Positions 55,682-64,000 of a stretch of DNA of 64,000 bases are shown here, one piece after another (position 1 is the first letter of the stretch; each line of letters begins with the position of its first letter). The notes beneath the pieces were generated by a model. That model ran no database searches. It had not been told where the DNA came from and saw only the letters and a program-made list of their open reading frames with translations. The translations under genes and the position numbers were made by a program. Source of the stretch: Aquibacillus rhizosphaerae. GTDB taxonomy: Bacteria > Bacillota > Bacilli > Bacillales > Amphibacillaceae. The stretch is from positions 310,001 to 374,000 of the forward strand of contig NZ_JASTZU010000063.1 of the NCBI RefSeq assembly GCF_030282825.1. The letters run 5' to 3'.

Positions 55682-55958
55682 TAGTAGAGAAGAAGAGGCT
55701 ATTTTGAGATTGAATAAATACGTAATGATGTGAAATAGATATCTCCTGTTTACTGAATCGCATGTTGATCATCAACGTGCGATTTAACTTTGCTAGCAGT
55801 GGTGTATTCGTAAAGGGTGGTTTCTTGTAATGACGTTGCGCTTAACAATACTTATACATGTGATTCAAGGATTAGATCTCTCAAAGCTCCTAGGTTTTTT
55901 TAGATACGTTCAATTGTTAGAATTTAAGAAAGACACTATTGAAGGTGAGGGGATTAAT

Positions 55959-56525
55959 ATGAAAACACATAATTTTTTAGATCAATTTTATACGTACGAT
56001 GCAGAGACGGGAAAATATATTATTGAAATAGCGTTAAATGATTATGATGATATATTCAATAGTTGGGATTCCTCTGTATATAATATCAGAGATCTAGACT
56101 CTAGCCTCAAATCCTTTTTGGAGGAATGTTCCGCTGATATTGCAAAGAGTAAAGATATTATTTTGCGATTTAATATAAAGAATCAGATAAAAGATATGGA
56201 AAGAGAAAAGAAAATTGAACAAGGAATTAGGAATTATTTTAATTATTGTAAATATATAACTAAAAATCAATTTTCCTTCAGAAGAAAAAGATCATTTTTT
56301 TATATTTTAGCTTCTTTATTTTTTACGATTGTGTCTTACTTTTTGCAAAATATTGTTGATAACGAATTCGTCAAAGAGATTGTTTTATTGGGTTTAACAG
56401 TTGGTGGTTGGGTGTTTTTATGGGAAGCATTTTCATTACTTTTCATTCAGAGTATTGATCTCTCAAAGAAAAAGAAACAATATAAAAGGATTTTAGCAGC
56501 ACCAATTAAGTTCAAGTATGATTGA
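55959..56525 (+). CDS. Uncharacterised protein with soluble N-terminus and two C-terminal membrane spans
   Basis: The 188-residue protein has an acidic soluble part (IALNDYDDIFNSWDSSVYNI; DLDSSLKSFLEECSADIAKS) and a helix with LRFNIKNQIKDMEREKKIEQ, followed by two membrane helices. I chose ATG 55959 behind GAAGGTGAGGGG over the 55830 start. The pattern DYDDIFNxWD...DLDxxLxxFLEECS is a recurring uncharacterised family of bacteria and archaea that I cannot name. Confidence 0.55.
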   Translation: MKTHNFLDQFYTYDAETGKYIIEIALNDYDDIFNSWDSSVYNIRDLDSSLKSFLEECSADIAKSKDIILRFNIKNQIKDMEREKKIEQGIRNYFNYCKYITKNQFSFRRKRSFFYILASLFFTIVSYFLQNIVDNEFVKEIVLLGLTVGGWVFLWEAFSLLFIQSIDLSKKKKQYKRILAAPIKFKYD

Positions 56526-56706
56526 CAGGCAAAAAAAATTTTTAGTCAGAGTAAGCGAAAAAGAACCTTTAACTAACAGAATGGTAGAAGGAAACTCGAC
56601 TTTCTAGGGAAAATGCTAAGAATTCCGCTTAAGAAACTTCCATTTAATTCCTAGAAGTTATATAATATTCTCTCAGTCTACTTGTAGAAGAGAGAAGGAA
56701 AGAAGA

Positions 56707-57963
56707 ATGAGGTTTCGAGATTTTCATAAAAATGTTCAAATTCGAATTATTGAATCATTTATAAGTCGCTTCGTGGGGAGTATGATTTTTCCGTTTATGG
56801 CAATTTACTTAGCCTATCATTTTGGGGCTAAGGTTGCTGGATTTTTGTTGATTGTAAATGTATTAGTTGGTATAGGAGTAAATTTTATTGGTGGCTATTT
56901 TGCTGATCAATTTGGTCGAAGGAAAATAATGTTATTCGCAGAAGTGTTGCGATTTATGGCGTTTGTTACGATGATGATTTGTAATTCGCCATGGTTTGAA
57001 TCTTCCTTAGTTACCTTCTTCATGATGACCGTTAATAGTGTCTGTTGGGCATTAGCGGGTCCAGCAAATCAAGCAATGCTAATTGATGTGAGTAGACCAG
57101 AACAACGGAAATTAATGTACTCCATTATGTACTGGGCAAATAACCTGTCAATCGCAATTGGAGGAATAATTGGTGCATTTTTATATCAAGACTATTTATT
57201 TGAACTTTTTATAATACTTAGTATTGTTGGGGCAGTAGTTGTATTTCTTATCGCAGCATTTATTCAAGAAAGCTATATTCCTAATACTCAAACAAATTTA
57301 AAAGTATATCAACATGTGTTGCGAATATTTACTAGTTACCAAAGCGTGTTACAGGATCGATTGTTTGTTCTTTTCGTAATCGCCGGTGTACTGGTGATGT
57401 CGATGGAGTTTCAGCTAACAAATTATATTGGTATTCGTCTCAGTGATGAAATGCCCACTCAACAATTTTTATTCTGGGAAATTGATGGTGTAAAAATGAT
57501 GGGATTTTTGCGTAGTGAAAATACTATTCTTGTTGCATTGATGGCATTGTTTGTCACAAAAGTATCACGTAGATTTAAAGACAGATCAATGCTAGTTATG
57601 AGTTGTTTTTTGTTTACTTGTGGCTATGCAGTAATCTCCTACTCGAATAGTATATGGCTGCTATTTTTGACTATGGTGATTTTAACTATTGGAGAAGTGT
57701 TTCGTGTACCAGTAGAACAAGCGTATATGGCAGCAATTCCTCCGGATGATGCAAGAAGTTCTTATATGGCATTTAATGGATTAAAGTTCAACTTGGGTAT
57801 GTTAATTGCATCGGTTACTGTAACAGTAGGGTCCTTCCTTTCTTCATTAACGATGTCCATTATTATTACATGTGTAGGATTGATGGGTACGTGGATTTAT
57901 TTTGTTATTACACCACAATTGGATAGAAGAAAAGCAGAAGCAGAACTAAAACAAGCTAGCTAA
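56707..57963 (+). CDS. MFS transporter
   Basis: The 418-residue permease has about twelve spans and an MFS motif A (GGYFADQFGRRKIMLFAEV) near residue 68. Its closest shape is the YttB/MdtH-like group of drug or metabolite exporters. ATG follows AGAGAAGGAAAGA. No neighbouring gene indicates a substrate. Confidence 0.85.
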   Translation: MRFRDFHKNVQIRIIESFISRFVGSMIFPFMAIYLAYHFGAKVAGFLLIVNVLVGIGVNFIGGYFADQFGRRKIMLFAEVLRFMAFVTMMICNSPWFESSLVTFFMMTVNSVCWALAGPANQAMLIDVSRPEQRKLMYSIMYWANNLSIAIGGIIGAFLYQDYLFELFIILSIVGAVVVFLIAAFIQESYIPNTQTNLKVYQHVLRIFTSYQSVLQDRLFVLFVIAGVLVMSMEFQLTNYIGIRLSDEMPTQQFLFWEIDGVKMMGFLRSENTILVALMALFVTKVSRRFKDRSMLVMSCFLFTCGYAVISYSNSIWLLFLTMVILTIGEVFRVPVEQAYMAAIPPDDARSSYMAFNGLKFNLGMLIASVTVTVGSFLSSLTMSIIITCVGLMGTWIYFVITPQLDRRKAEAELKQAS

Positions 57964-58066
57964 AATGAATAGTGACAGATCCTTTTATATGAGTGAAGGA
58001 AACTGTTACTTTGCTTTCTCGTCGATTTATAAAAAGGTCATTTTAGTAGCTGAAAAAGTAAAAGAT

Positions 58067-58183
58067 GTCTAGCTTCATCGCCTCCCCCGTCTGAAATCTT
58101 AAGACGAACATCTTTATGGTAAAGTGCCTCACATAGATGTTCGTCTTTATTGCCCCTGGGTGAGCAAGGCGCCCCGAGCTTTT
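58067..58183. repeat. Dispersed repeat family A, copy 6
   Basis: A full-length element: CTAGCTTCATCGCCTCCCCC, inner hairpin AAGACGAACATCT/AGATGTTCGTCTT and GGGTGAGCAAGGCGCCCC. Compared with the copy at 37.9 kb, two inner-stem positions change on both sides so that pairing is kept. Confidence 0.75.
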
Positions 58184-58188
58184 CTTAG

Positions 58189-59439
58189 TTAAATTGTCCA
58201 TTCACCACTTACAAGTGCAACCAATTGTAACGTGCCATGTTCTCCCTTTTCTAGTACTACATATAAACTAGACCAATCCATATGACTATTTGCTTTTGTT
58301 CCTGTATTATGAAATTCAACAACGTGAGAGTTTGGAAACTTATCCTTTATATTGTTGACCGTATTTCCCCGTTGTTTGATGTTATTAATGAGTATTTTGT
58401 CTGGATTGGTAAAATCCTTGTACCGTTCAAAATATTCTCTAGCAGTTGATTCCATTGGTTTACCGCTTCCGTCTTCAACTCCCCATCGATAGACAGTATT
58501 GTTACTATAAAGATTAGTCACTGTTTCTTTTTCGAATCTGACTGCATTGTCTTCTATATATTGATAAGGGGAAATTAGTAATCCTTTTTCAGAATGAACA
58601 AACGTTGAAACTTTGGCTAGGTTTTCATTAGCCAATGCCTCTACAATTTCAATCGACATGTTTTTAATACCAGTTAAGTCAACTGGATCACCATTTTCAG
58701 TTTGTGACATCATTACTTGTCCGGAAAGCTTATCTACACTGTACCATGTTTCTTTTTTATCGTTGGTTACTTTGTAAACATATCTATTATTTTGCTCGTG
58801 AGAGAAAGATACTTCTACCTCTTCAGAAGTGAAATTAAGAACTGTTGTTTTTGCATTTTCTTTTGAGATTTCTCCAAGATCTTCACTTTTTACTGACTGA
58901 ACAATCCAGTTATCCCCATTATAAATTAATTCAAAAATAAGGTTTCGATGGCCTATTAATTCATTACTTTGCTCCTGTGTAACGTGATAAGTTTTGTTAT
59001 CTATTTGTTCAAGTTGAAAGGATTTACTTGAATCTAACCATGATGGTGCCTCCGTAGCAAGTAACTGTAGTTGACCATTATCCATTCGATAGAAATCATT
59101 GATAAAACTAGTTGCTAGTTCTTTAGACATAATTGTCTGATAGTGATTAGATAATTCCTCCTTTGTATCATAGTTGTTTACATTTCCATTTGTTGTCTCA
59201 ACAGAAAAAGTTTCTTTATAAGTTGATAATATGTCCTGTGCTTTTTCTTTTGTTAAGTTTGGGATACTTGTTTCATCTTCATTAGTTTGTTCGCTATTTG
59301 AGTTAGAATCTGTTGATTGATCTTGATTGTTGTTTTTATCTTCTTGTGTTTCAGTATTATTTTCTGAAGGTGACTCCTCTTGATTACAACCAACAAGAAC
59401 AAGACTTGTTATTGTAAGGAAACATATTAAAATTCTCAT
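58189..59439 (-). CDS. Lipoprotein with PepSY-like central region
   Basis: A lipobox (LVLVGC) anchors a 416-residue extracellular protein with a Glu/Asn/Gln-rich linker. The middle (AKTTVLNFTSEEVEVSFSHE... ETWYSVDKLSGQVMMSQ) resembles a PepSY-like fold, and the C-terminus is a beta-rich domain. ATG 59439 follows AAGGAGAAATTG; the longer frame lacks a signal peptide at the right place. Function unknown. Confidence 0.7.
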   Translation of the reverse strand: MRILICFLTITSLVLVGCNQEESPSENNTETQEDKNNNQDQSTDSNSNSEQTNEDETSIPNLTKEKAQDILSTYKETFSVETTNGNVNNYDTKEELSNHYQTIMSKELATSFINDFYRMDNGQLQLLATEAPSWLDSSKSFQLEQIDNKTYHVTQEQSNELIGHRNLIFELIYNGDNWIVQSVKSEDLGEISKENAKTTVLNFTSEEVEVSFSHEQNNRYVYKVTNDKKETWYSVDKLSGQVMMSQTENGDPVDLTGIKNMSIEIVEALANENLAKVSTFVHSEKGLLISPYQYIEDNAVRFEKETVTNLYSNNTVYRWGVEDGSGKPMESTAREYFERYKDFTNPDKILINNIKQRGNTVNNIKDKFPNSHVVEFHNTGTKANSHMDWSSLYVVLEKGEHGTLQLVALVSGEWTI

Positions 59440-59630
59440 TTCAATTTCTCCTTTCTTAAGTCCTTCTATAATACTGTTCACGTAAAAATCGAATAAAAAA
59501 CATGATGAGTATTAAAGTTAGTAAAAAGTATGAAAAAATATTACGCTTACATTAAATATTTAATAGAAATATAGACTTTTAAAATTATCGTGGTAAAATC
59601 TATATAAGTACATAATAGGGAGTAATTTAT

Positions 59631-60236
59631 ATGAAAATGTGGATTAAAAAAATATCCGTTATCCTAATAACATTTATGACTTTAGGGGTCTACATCCCAC
59701 CAACATATTTGAATACAAATGCGCAAAGCGATGAATTTTTTTCTGAAAACGCGGATTTAAATGATGATCAGTTAATACCAATTGCGGAGCTTGAAACAGA
59801 AGAAGAATCAGTTGTAGAAGATTTAGATTCGACCGAATACTTAACCAGTATAATTGTGGAACAAGCTAAAAACCAAACAATTTCAAAATTAGGTCCAAGA
59901 ATTATAAGTAGAATAGAAGCTGATTTTACATCAAACATTCTATCAAATATGGAAGAAGTCGTTTCGATGATATTAGCTGATGTAGGTGAAGATGAGTTTC
60001 AATATTATGGAATCACTGAAGAACCTTCACCTGGATATGGAGAAAAGATTTTTAATTTATATAATTATCGTAGTAACCAAGATATTGCAAAGTTTCATGT
60101 TAGACGCGATAATCGACCTGGCGAAGGGTATTGGTTCAATTTTCATTATCACTTAAGTAACGATGGTTTTGAAGAACATTATGCAATAGGTGAAATATAT
60201 TGGTCCAAAGACACACCTCCAAGATGGATGGCTTAA
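59631..60236 (+). CDS. ypjP: YpjP-like secreted protein
   Basis: A 201-residue protein with signal-anchor start (MKMWIKKISVILITFMTLGV), an acidic linker and a C-terminal domain (IFNLYNYRSNQDIAKFHVRR, GEGYWFNFHYHLSNDGFEEH, IYWSKDTPPRWM) as in B. subtilis YpjP. AATAGGGAG precedes the ATG. Function unknown. Confidence 0.85.
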   Translation: MKMWIKKISVILITFMTLGVYIPPTYLNTNAQSDEFFSENADLNDDQLIPIAELETEEESVVEDLDSTEYLTSIIVEQAKNQTISKLGPRIISRIEADFTSNILSNMEEVVSMILADVGEDEFQYYGITEEPSPGYGEKIFNLYNYRSNQDIAKFHVRRDNRPGEGYWFNFHYHLSNDGFEEHYAIGEIYWSKDTPPRWMA

Positions 60237-60253
60237 ACTGCATTAATGAGAGG

Positions 60254-60285
60254 AAACCAGACTTTAATTAGCCTGGTTTTTTTAA
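60254..60285 (+). terminator. Terminator after ypjP
   Basis: AAACCAG/CTGGTTT stem followed by TTTTT. Confidence 0.75.
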
Positions 60286-60344
60286 TTGCTGAATTTTTGT
60301 AGATGAGAGAAGGGAGAAGAAAAGTAGTTAGTCTCACCACAAAT

Positions 60345-60388
60345 AAAAAAAGCAGTTAATCAATTGAAAATCGGCTAACTGCTTTTTA
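60345..60388. terminator. Terminator after the duplicated lipoprotein gene
   Basis: An A-run, AGCAGTTA and its complement CTAACTGCTTTTT form a stem near the end of the minus-strand gene at 60402. Confidence 0.7.
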
Positions 60389-60401
60389 AGTATGGCATAG
60401 A

Positions 60402-61400
60402 TTATTGAACTTCTGTAGTGCCTGTAACTTCTCCATCAATTACTGCTGTAGCTTCTACATCTGCATCGGCGAAGTAAAGGTTACCGTCAATTGTAGCAGA
60501 AGCATCTAAAGTAAATCCGTTCGCTTCAACGTAAACGTCACCAGCTAATGTACCACCTTGTAATTTTAAGTTTTCACTTTGAACCGTTAATTTAGGAACA
60601 GTGATTGTAAATGATTCTGTGATGTTGCGATCTTCATCCTGTGTATAAGGAGCAATTTTACGATAAATATCGTTAGCTTCGTCCCCTTTGTCATGAAATT
60701 CTCCAGCAACAACAACATCTTCCTTAATTGTTACGTCACCAAGCGTAGCAATAATCCAAGTTCCGTTTTCACTAACAGCGTTAACGAAAGCATCAGCATC
60801 ATTTACGAGAGAAGCAGTAGTTACAACATCAGCTTCACCTTCTGCAGCTGCAACTTCATTGGCACCAGTTACCGTACCATCAATAACAGCAGTGGCTTGA
60901 ACATCTTCGCTTGCGAAGTAAAGGTTACCGTCAATTGTAGCAGAAGCATCTAAAGTAAATCCGTTCGCTTCAACGTAAACATCACCAGCTAATGTACCAC
61001 CTTGTAATTTTAAATTTTCACTTTGAACCGTTAATTTAGGAACAGTGATTGTGAATGATTCTGTGATGTTGTGATCTTCATCCTGTGTATAAGGAGCAAT
61101 TTTACGATAAATATCGTTAGCTTCGTCCCCTTTGTCATGGAATTCGCCAGCAACAACGACATCTTCTTCAATTGTTACGTCACCAAGCGTAGCGATAATC
61201 CAAGTTCCATTTTCACTAACAGCGTTAACGAAAGCATCAGCATCATTTACGAGAGAAGCAGTAGTTACAACATCAGCTTCACCTTCTTCTGCTGTTGCAT
61301 CATCTTCAGTTGTTTCTTCATTAGAAGCTTGATCATCAGATCCACAAGCAGCTAGTAACCCTACGACTAAAATTGACAATAAAAATAATCTAAATTTCAT
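60402..61400 (-). CDS. Lipoprotein with two near-identical tandem repeats (bactofilin-like)
   Basis: A lipobox (LLAACGS) anchors a 332-residue extracellular protein. Residues 39-186 and 187-332 are almost the same 148-residue unit, differing mainly at E79/K227, H110/R258 and the last 15 residues. Each unit ends in short beta-turn repeats (LKLQGGTLAGDVYVEANGFT; DASATIDGNLYF) like the right-handed beta-helix of bactofilins. Near-identity of the DNA too suggests a very recent duplication. ATG follows GGGGGAAAC. Confidence 0.85.
   Translation of the reverse strand: MKFRLFLLSILVVGLLAACGSDDQASNEETTEDDATAEEGEADVVTTASLVNDADAFVNAVSENGTWIIATLGDVTIEEDVVVAGEFHDKGDEANDIYRKIAPYTQDEDHNITESFTITVPKLTVQSENLKLQGGTLAGDVYVEANGFTLDASATIDGNLYFASEDVQATAVIDGTVTGANEVAAAEGEADVVTTASLVNDADAFVNAVSENGTWIIATLGDVTIKEDVVVAGEFHDKGDEANDIYRKIAPYTQDEDRNITESFTITVPKLTVQSENLKLQGGTLAGDVYVEANGFTLDASATIDGNLYFADADVEATAVIDGEVTGTTEVQ
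60405..61286 (-). repeat. Direct tandem repeat inside the lipoprotein gene, two 444-bp copies
   Basis: The copies (61286-60843 and 60842-60405) are nearly identical at the DNA level, including long exact stretches. A 148-codon period keeps the frame. Such a repeat can expand or contract by recombination. Confidence 0.9.
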
Positions 61401-61960
61401 CTTTGTTTCCCCCTAAAGTTGTTGTTTAATTAATGTGATTCATTTCACAATTAAATAATAACATAAAAAATATACTTATAAAGATACAAAGTGTGTATAT
61501 TTTGTGAAAAAATGAGCAAGGGTGTTTTTTGTAAGTTAAATAGGAGGGATTTTGGATTTGGTTATTTGTAACGTTACTTAATTATTGGTACGATATATTG
61601 TTCATATAATCGGATGTTTATATAAATTGTCACAAGATGGTTTGAGAATCCAAGGTTTTGTCCAATAAAAGCTACAAAAAAGAAACATAGTCAAAATAGA
61701 GCATGTTTCTTTTTATTAAATAATTATTCAATTACATTAATCGTTGTTGTTTAGAAAAATCAGGGTATGTCTCTCGTGACATCCGCTCACCATTAAAATA
61801 GTGAACTTCCCAAGTGAAAGTAAAGGTGATTGCTCACTAGCATGGAGACGATTCAGTTGCTACCGGTTCGCTCGTTGTTCCTTTTCAGACCCGTGTGTCC
61901 AACACGACAACCCTCCCAACTATAAATCGTTCAATCTGCTTGAGGCAACGTTCTGTTGAT
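61401..61960 (-). other. Intergenic region with possible decayed ORF or small RNA and terminator
   Basis: On the minus strand a stretch from about 61960 to 61720 has G/C-richer sequence than its surroundings and carries fragments such as FNGERMSRETYPDFSKQQRL and, in another frame, QLNRLHASEQSPLLSLGKFT, each interrupted by a stop. A terminator-like stem at 61676-61716 with a T-run follows. It may be a degraded gene or a non-coding RNA. The part from 61401 to 61660 is A/T-rich and holds the lipoprotein promoter. Confidence 0.35.
61676..61716 (-). terminator. Terminator-like hairpin of unassigned transcript
   Basis: AAAAAGAAACAT and its complement around a 14-nt loop, with T-run on the minus strand. 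No clear gene precedes it. Confidence 0.55.
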
Positions 61961-62436
61961 TAAAGGTGTTTAACAAAAACTACTCGGTCGTTGCCCTCGC
62001 CATCGTAGTTAGAATGTACATCTAATCCATTTATATTTTGATCACCAAGGAGGATACTAAAGCCTGTTTTCATATGGTATTCGATTGACTTTTTATTGAT
62101 TGGGGAAGTAATGCAATGAACTGTTTTAACACGATACTTCTCTACAGTTTGAAAAAAATGAGTATAAAGTTCACTTGCTAATCCAGCTCTGCGATAATTT
62201 GGATCAATTCCAATAAAATGAATATAAGCACTATGTACATTGGATTGGGATAGAAATCCAATTAAGAAGCCTATAATTTCACCTTGTTTTTCAATGACAA
62301 AACTAGTATTTTGAAAATGTTCAAATAGAAATCGGGGTAAGAGGTGAGACATTTTTCTACCATCCCACCAATTATCAACTAGTGGTAATATGCGCTGGAA
62401 ATCTTGCGTGTCTAAATTTCTGATATGCAAATTCAT
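61960..62436 (-). CDS. GNAT-family N-acetyltransferase
   Basis: A 158-residue acetyltransferase with IHFIGIDPNYRRAGLASELY, the acetyl-CoA motif, near 72, and TGFSILLGD toward the end. ATG 62436 abuts GGAGGG, so TTG 62430 may be the true start. Substrate unknown. Confidence 0.82.
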   Translation of the reverse strand: MNLHIRNLDTQDFQRILPLVDNWWDGRKMSHLLPRFLFEHFQNTSFVIEKQGEIIGFLIGFLSQSNVHSAYIHFIGIDPNYRRAGLASELYTHFFQTVEKYRVKTVHCITSPINKKSIEYHMKTGFSILLGDQNINGLDVHSNYDGEGNDRVVFVKHL

Positions 62437-62618
62437 CCCTCCAAGATTCTATTTACTTCTATTAATCTGGTTTGTTCAAATGTTAACTTATATATGTCTG
62501 GCATATCAAGTTTGCACAATAATGGATAACCGTATTGACTATCAAAATTATGCATGATTAAGACCTTTTCCATGTGTCCCTATTACAAATTTTCCGAACG
62601 AGAAAGCCCACTCCTTTA

Positions 62619-62653
62619 GGTGCAAGGAATCCCTGATAATGGGTTCCTTGCAC
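62619..62653. repeat. 11-bp inverted repeat
   Basis: GGTGCAAGGAA at 62619-62629 is mirrored by TTCCTTGCACC at 62643-62653. There is no T-run, and it lies between a GNAT gene and a nitroreductase gene. Role unknown. Confidence 0.5.
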
Positions 62654-62707
62654 CATTTCATTCTGTGATAAAATTTGGTACAATTTCATGTCGCTACTCA
62701 TGTAGGC

Positions 62708-63385
62708 TTATTCTACCCATTTAATAATGTCCTCAAAAGATCTACGTGTTTTTGGATTTGGTTCGTTTACTCGATAACCAAAAGCAACCATCACTGAAAT
62801 ACTAAAATGACCACCCTCTAACAATCCTTCTTCTTCTAATAGCTGATTCATTTCTTCTATATTAAATCCTTCAATTGGACAAGAATCAATTTCAATTTGA
62901 GCAGCTGCTGTCATCATATTCGCTAAAGCAATATAGCTTTGTTTACAGGCCCAATCATAGAGGGGACGCTCACCTTCAAGTAATTTGAAATCTTCTCGTT
63001 GAAACTCCTCAATTCGTTCTAGAAACTTTGGCAAGAATTCTTCGGGAATATGTGTAACATTTTTAAATTGATCTTGTAAATAGTCTGAATCAAACTTTGT
63101 ATCTACTTTTGTTCGAGCTAAAATAATAACAAAGTGGCTTGCGTCAGGAAGCTTGCCATGAGCACCCCAGGATGTTTGTTTTATTTTTTCTCTGAGGGTA
63201 GGGTTTTGCACAACAACAAAGCGCCATGGTTCAAATCCAAAGGAACTTGGAGAAAGACGGCCTGTTTCTAAAATAAAACGAAAGTCATTATCTGTTATTT
63301 TTTTGTCGGGGTCAAATGCCTTAGTCGAATGTCTGAAATGAAAGGCATCAAGAATTTCTTGCTTTAACTTTTCTTTATCACGCAT
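62708..63385 (-). CDS. NAD(P)H-dependent nitroreductase, YfkO-like
   Basis: A 225-residue FMN-dependent nitroreductase with FRHSTKAFDPDKKI near 17, GRLSPSSFGFEPWRFVVV near 42 and a C-terminal VAFGYRVNEPNPKTRRSFED. It matches B. subtilis YfkO. Members reduce nitro compounds or quinones. ATG follows AGGAGTGACTC. Confidence 0.9.
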   Translation of the reverse strand: MRDKEKLKQEILDAFHFRHSTKAFDPDKKITDNDFRFILETGRLSPSSFGFEPWRFVVVQNPTLREKIKQTSWGAHGKLPDASHFVIILARTKVDTKFDSDYLQDQFKNVTHIPEEFLPKFLERIEEFQREDFKLLEGERPLYDWACKQSYIALANMMTAAAQIEIDSCPIEGFNIEEMNQLLEEEGLLEGGHFSISVMVAFGYRVNEPNPKTRRSFEDIIKWVE

Positions 63386-63598
63386 TATGAGTCACTCCTA
63401 TTCACCTTATATTCTAACAAATTAACATATTAAGCCAATAAATTCATGGAATTAGTATTGACCAATTGCATAATTGTATTAGAATTTTGATGATACCAAC
63501 TAAAAATTTGTTGAGCTACAAAATATAAAGTAATTATAAATTATTTAAATCCCTACATAGATTACACTTATAATAGATGATGAAAGAAGGTTGAAGCG

Positions 63599-64000
63599 AT
63601 GTCCGATCAAGAAAAAATTTTAATTGTTGAAGATGACCATGAGATAGCACGCATTATGTTAGATTATTTGCGTAAAGAGGGCTATTTACCTTCATGGGCA
63701 TCTACTGGTCTAGAAGGGTGGGAAGATTTTAAACAAGCTAATTTTGATCTTATTTTAGTAGATTTAATGTTGCCGGAAATGGATGGTTTTACACTTTGTA
63801 AAAAAATTCGTTTAGAAAGCAACGTTCCAATTCTAATAGTCAGCGCTAGGCAAGAACAAGAGCATAAAGTGCAAGGGCTGGATTTAGGGGCTGACGATTA
63901 TTTAACTAAGCCTTTTAGTCTAGAAGAATTAAACGCACGAATTAGTTCTCACCTACGGAGATATCGTAGATACCTGCAAAAAGAGGAAGCAACTAACAAA
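63599..64000 (+). CDS. OmpR-family response regulator (receiver domain; cut at window end)
   Basis: The 134 visible residues form a complete receiver domain: acidic pair D12/D13, phosphorylated D55 in LILVDLMLPEMDGF and the switch K104 in DDYLTKPFSLEELNAR, followed by the start of the linker. The C-terminal DNA-binding domain and the expected sensor kinase are beyond the window. ATG 63599 follows AGAAGGTTG. Confidence 0.92.
   Translation, partial: MSDQEKILIVEDDHEIARIMLDYLRKEGYLPSWASTGLEGWEDFKQANFDLILVDLMLPEMDGFTLCKKIRLESNVPILIVSARQEQEHKVQGLDLGADDYLTKPFSLEELNARISSHLRRYRRYLQKEEATNK

Noticed and set aside
60693-61355. Two plus-strand ORFs of similar sequence opposite the duplicated lipoprotein
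   Set aside because: They repeat only because the lipoprotein gene is duplicated; they have no RBS.
62619-62653. Rho-independent terminator
   Set aside because: The inverted repeat has no T-run on either side.
1-64000. CRISPR arrays, tRNA, rRNA, prophage
   Set aside because: No regular spacer array, no tRNA-like cloverleaf with CCA, no rRNA core sequences and no phage structural genes were seen. The regular repeats present are extragenic palindromes.

Overview
The window looks like chromosomal DNA of a low-GC Gram-positive bacterium of the family Bacillaceae, probably one of the moderately halophilic or alkaliphilic genera related to Oceanobacillus, Virgibacillus or Gracilibacillus. That placement rests on strong AGGAGG-type ribosome binding sites, frequent TTG/GTG starts, S-box (SAM-I) leaders, LipM rather than LipB, the DUF1659/DUF2922/YvrJ trio, YpjP, YjcD and YwbE homologues, and lipobox lipoproteins. 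The genus is inference. I saw no rRNA, tRNA, CRISPR array or prophage. The only transposon DNA is an IS3-type end at the left edge.

Layout: 1-0.2 kb IS3-family end; 0.2-2.8 kb two L-rhamnose-pathway genes (fucO-like, rhaD), each preceded by a long A/T-rich inverted repeat; 2.9-5.2 kb membrane proteins and dispersed palindromic repeats; 5.2-8.3 kb lipM-lipA, divergent from a cysteine desulfurase; 8.4-12.4 kb a methionine block (metC, a YxjG/YxjH-type methyltransferase, metI) with two S-box leaders; 12.7-20.4 kb small accessory and membrane genes, a drug exporter and a beta-lactamase-fold hydrolase; 21-23.4 kb a PhzF / isochorismatase-like / nucleotidyltransferase operon; 23.5-27.9 kb C45 hydrolase, ywbE, cold-shock protein, CBO0543-type membrane genes (one frameshifted) and rlmN; 28-31.6 kb a GH13 alpha-glucosidase behind a perfect LacI-type operator, and an ACT-domain malic enzyme; 31.7-36.3 kb frameshifted genes, a secreted helical protein and a YjcD-type helicase.

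The most distinctive locus is 36.7-39.7 kb. An S-box leader precedes a sulfite-oxidase-fold (YuiH-like) molybdoprotein, and a second S-box leader with an altered P2 kink-turn region lies about 36 bp behind it, ahead of a 32-aa symporter accessory peptide and a sodium:solute symporter. With the metC/metI block there are four SAM-I riboswitches in 29 kb. I infer that the oxidoreductase and symporter salvage or import a methionine-related compound.

The right part (39.7-64 kb) holds a lipoprotein MBL-hydrolase/HhH fusion with DUF3006, a PHP phosphatase, a cation/proton antiporter, several small enzymes, a cyclophilin lipoprotein, a DmpA-type peptidase, a DJ-1/PfpI protein, a broken MFS gene, a DAO-family oxidase, the DUF1659-DUF2922-YvrJ operon, a SEC-C/TPR protein, a lipoprotein made of two nearly identical 148-residue repeats, a nitroreductase, and the start of an OmpR-type response regulator cut by the window end.

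Two families of dispersed palindromic repeats lie between genes. Family A (about 115 nt, copies near 2.8, 33.2, 37.9, 48.1, 52.8 and 58.1 kb) shows compensatory changes in its inner stem. Family B (near 3.8, 4.0, 44.3 and 44.6 kb) forms large imperfect hairpins. Several genes carry frameshifts, and those I could phase all lack a single base. They may be real decay or assembly indels.
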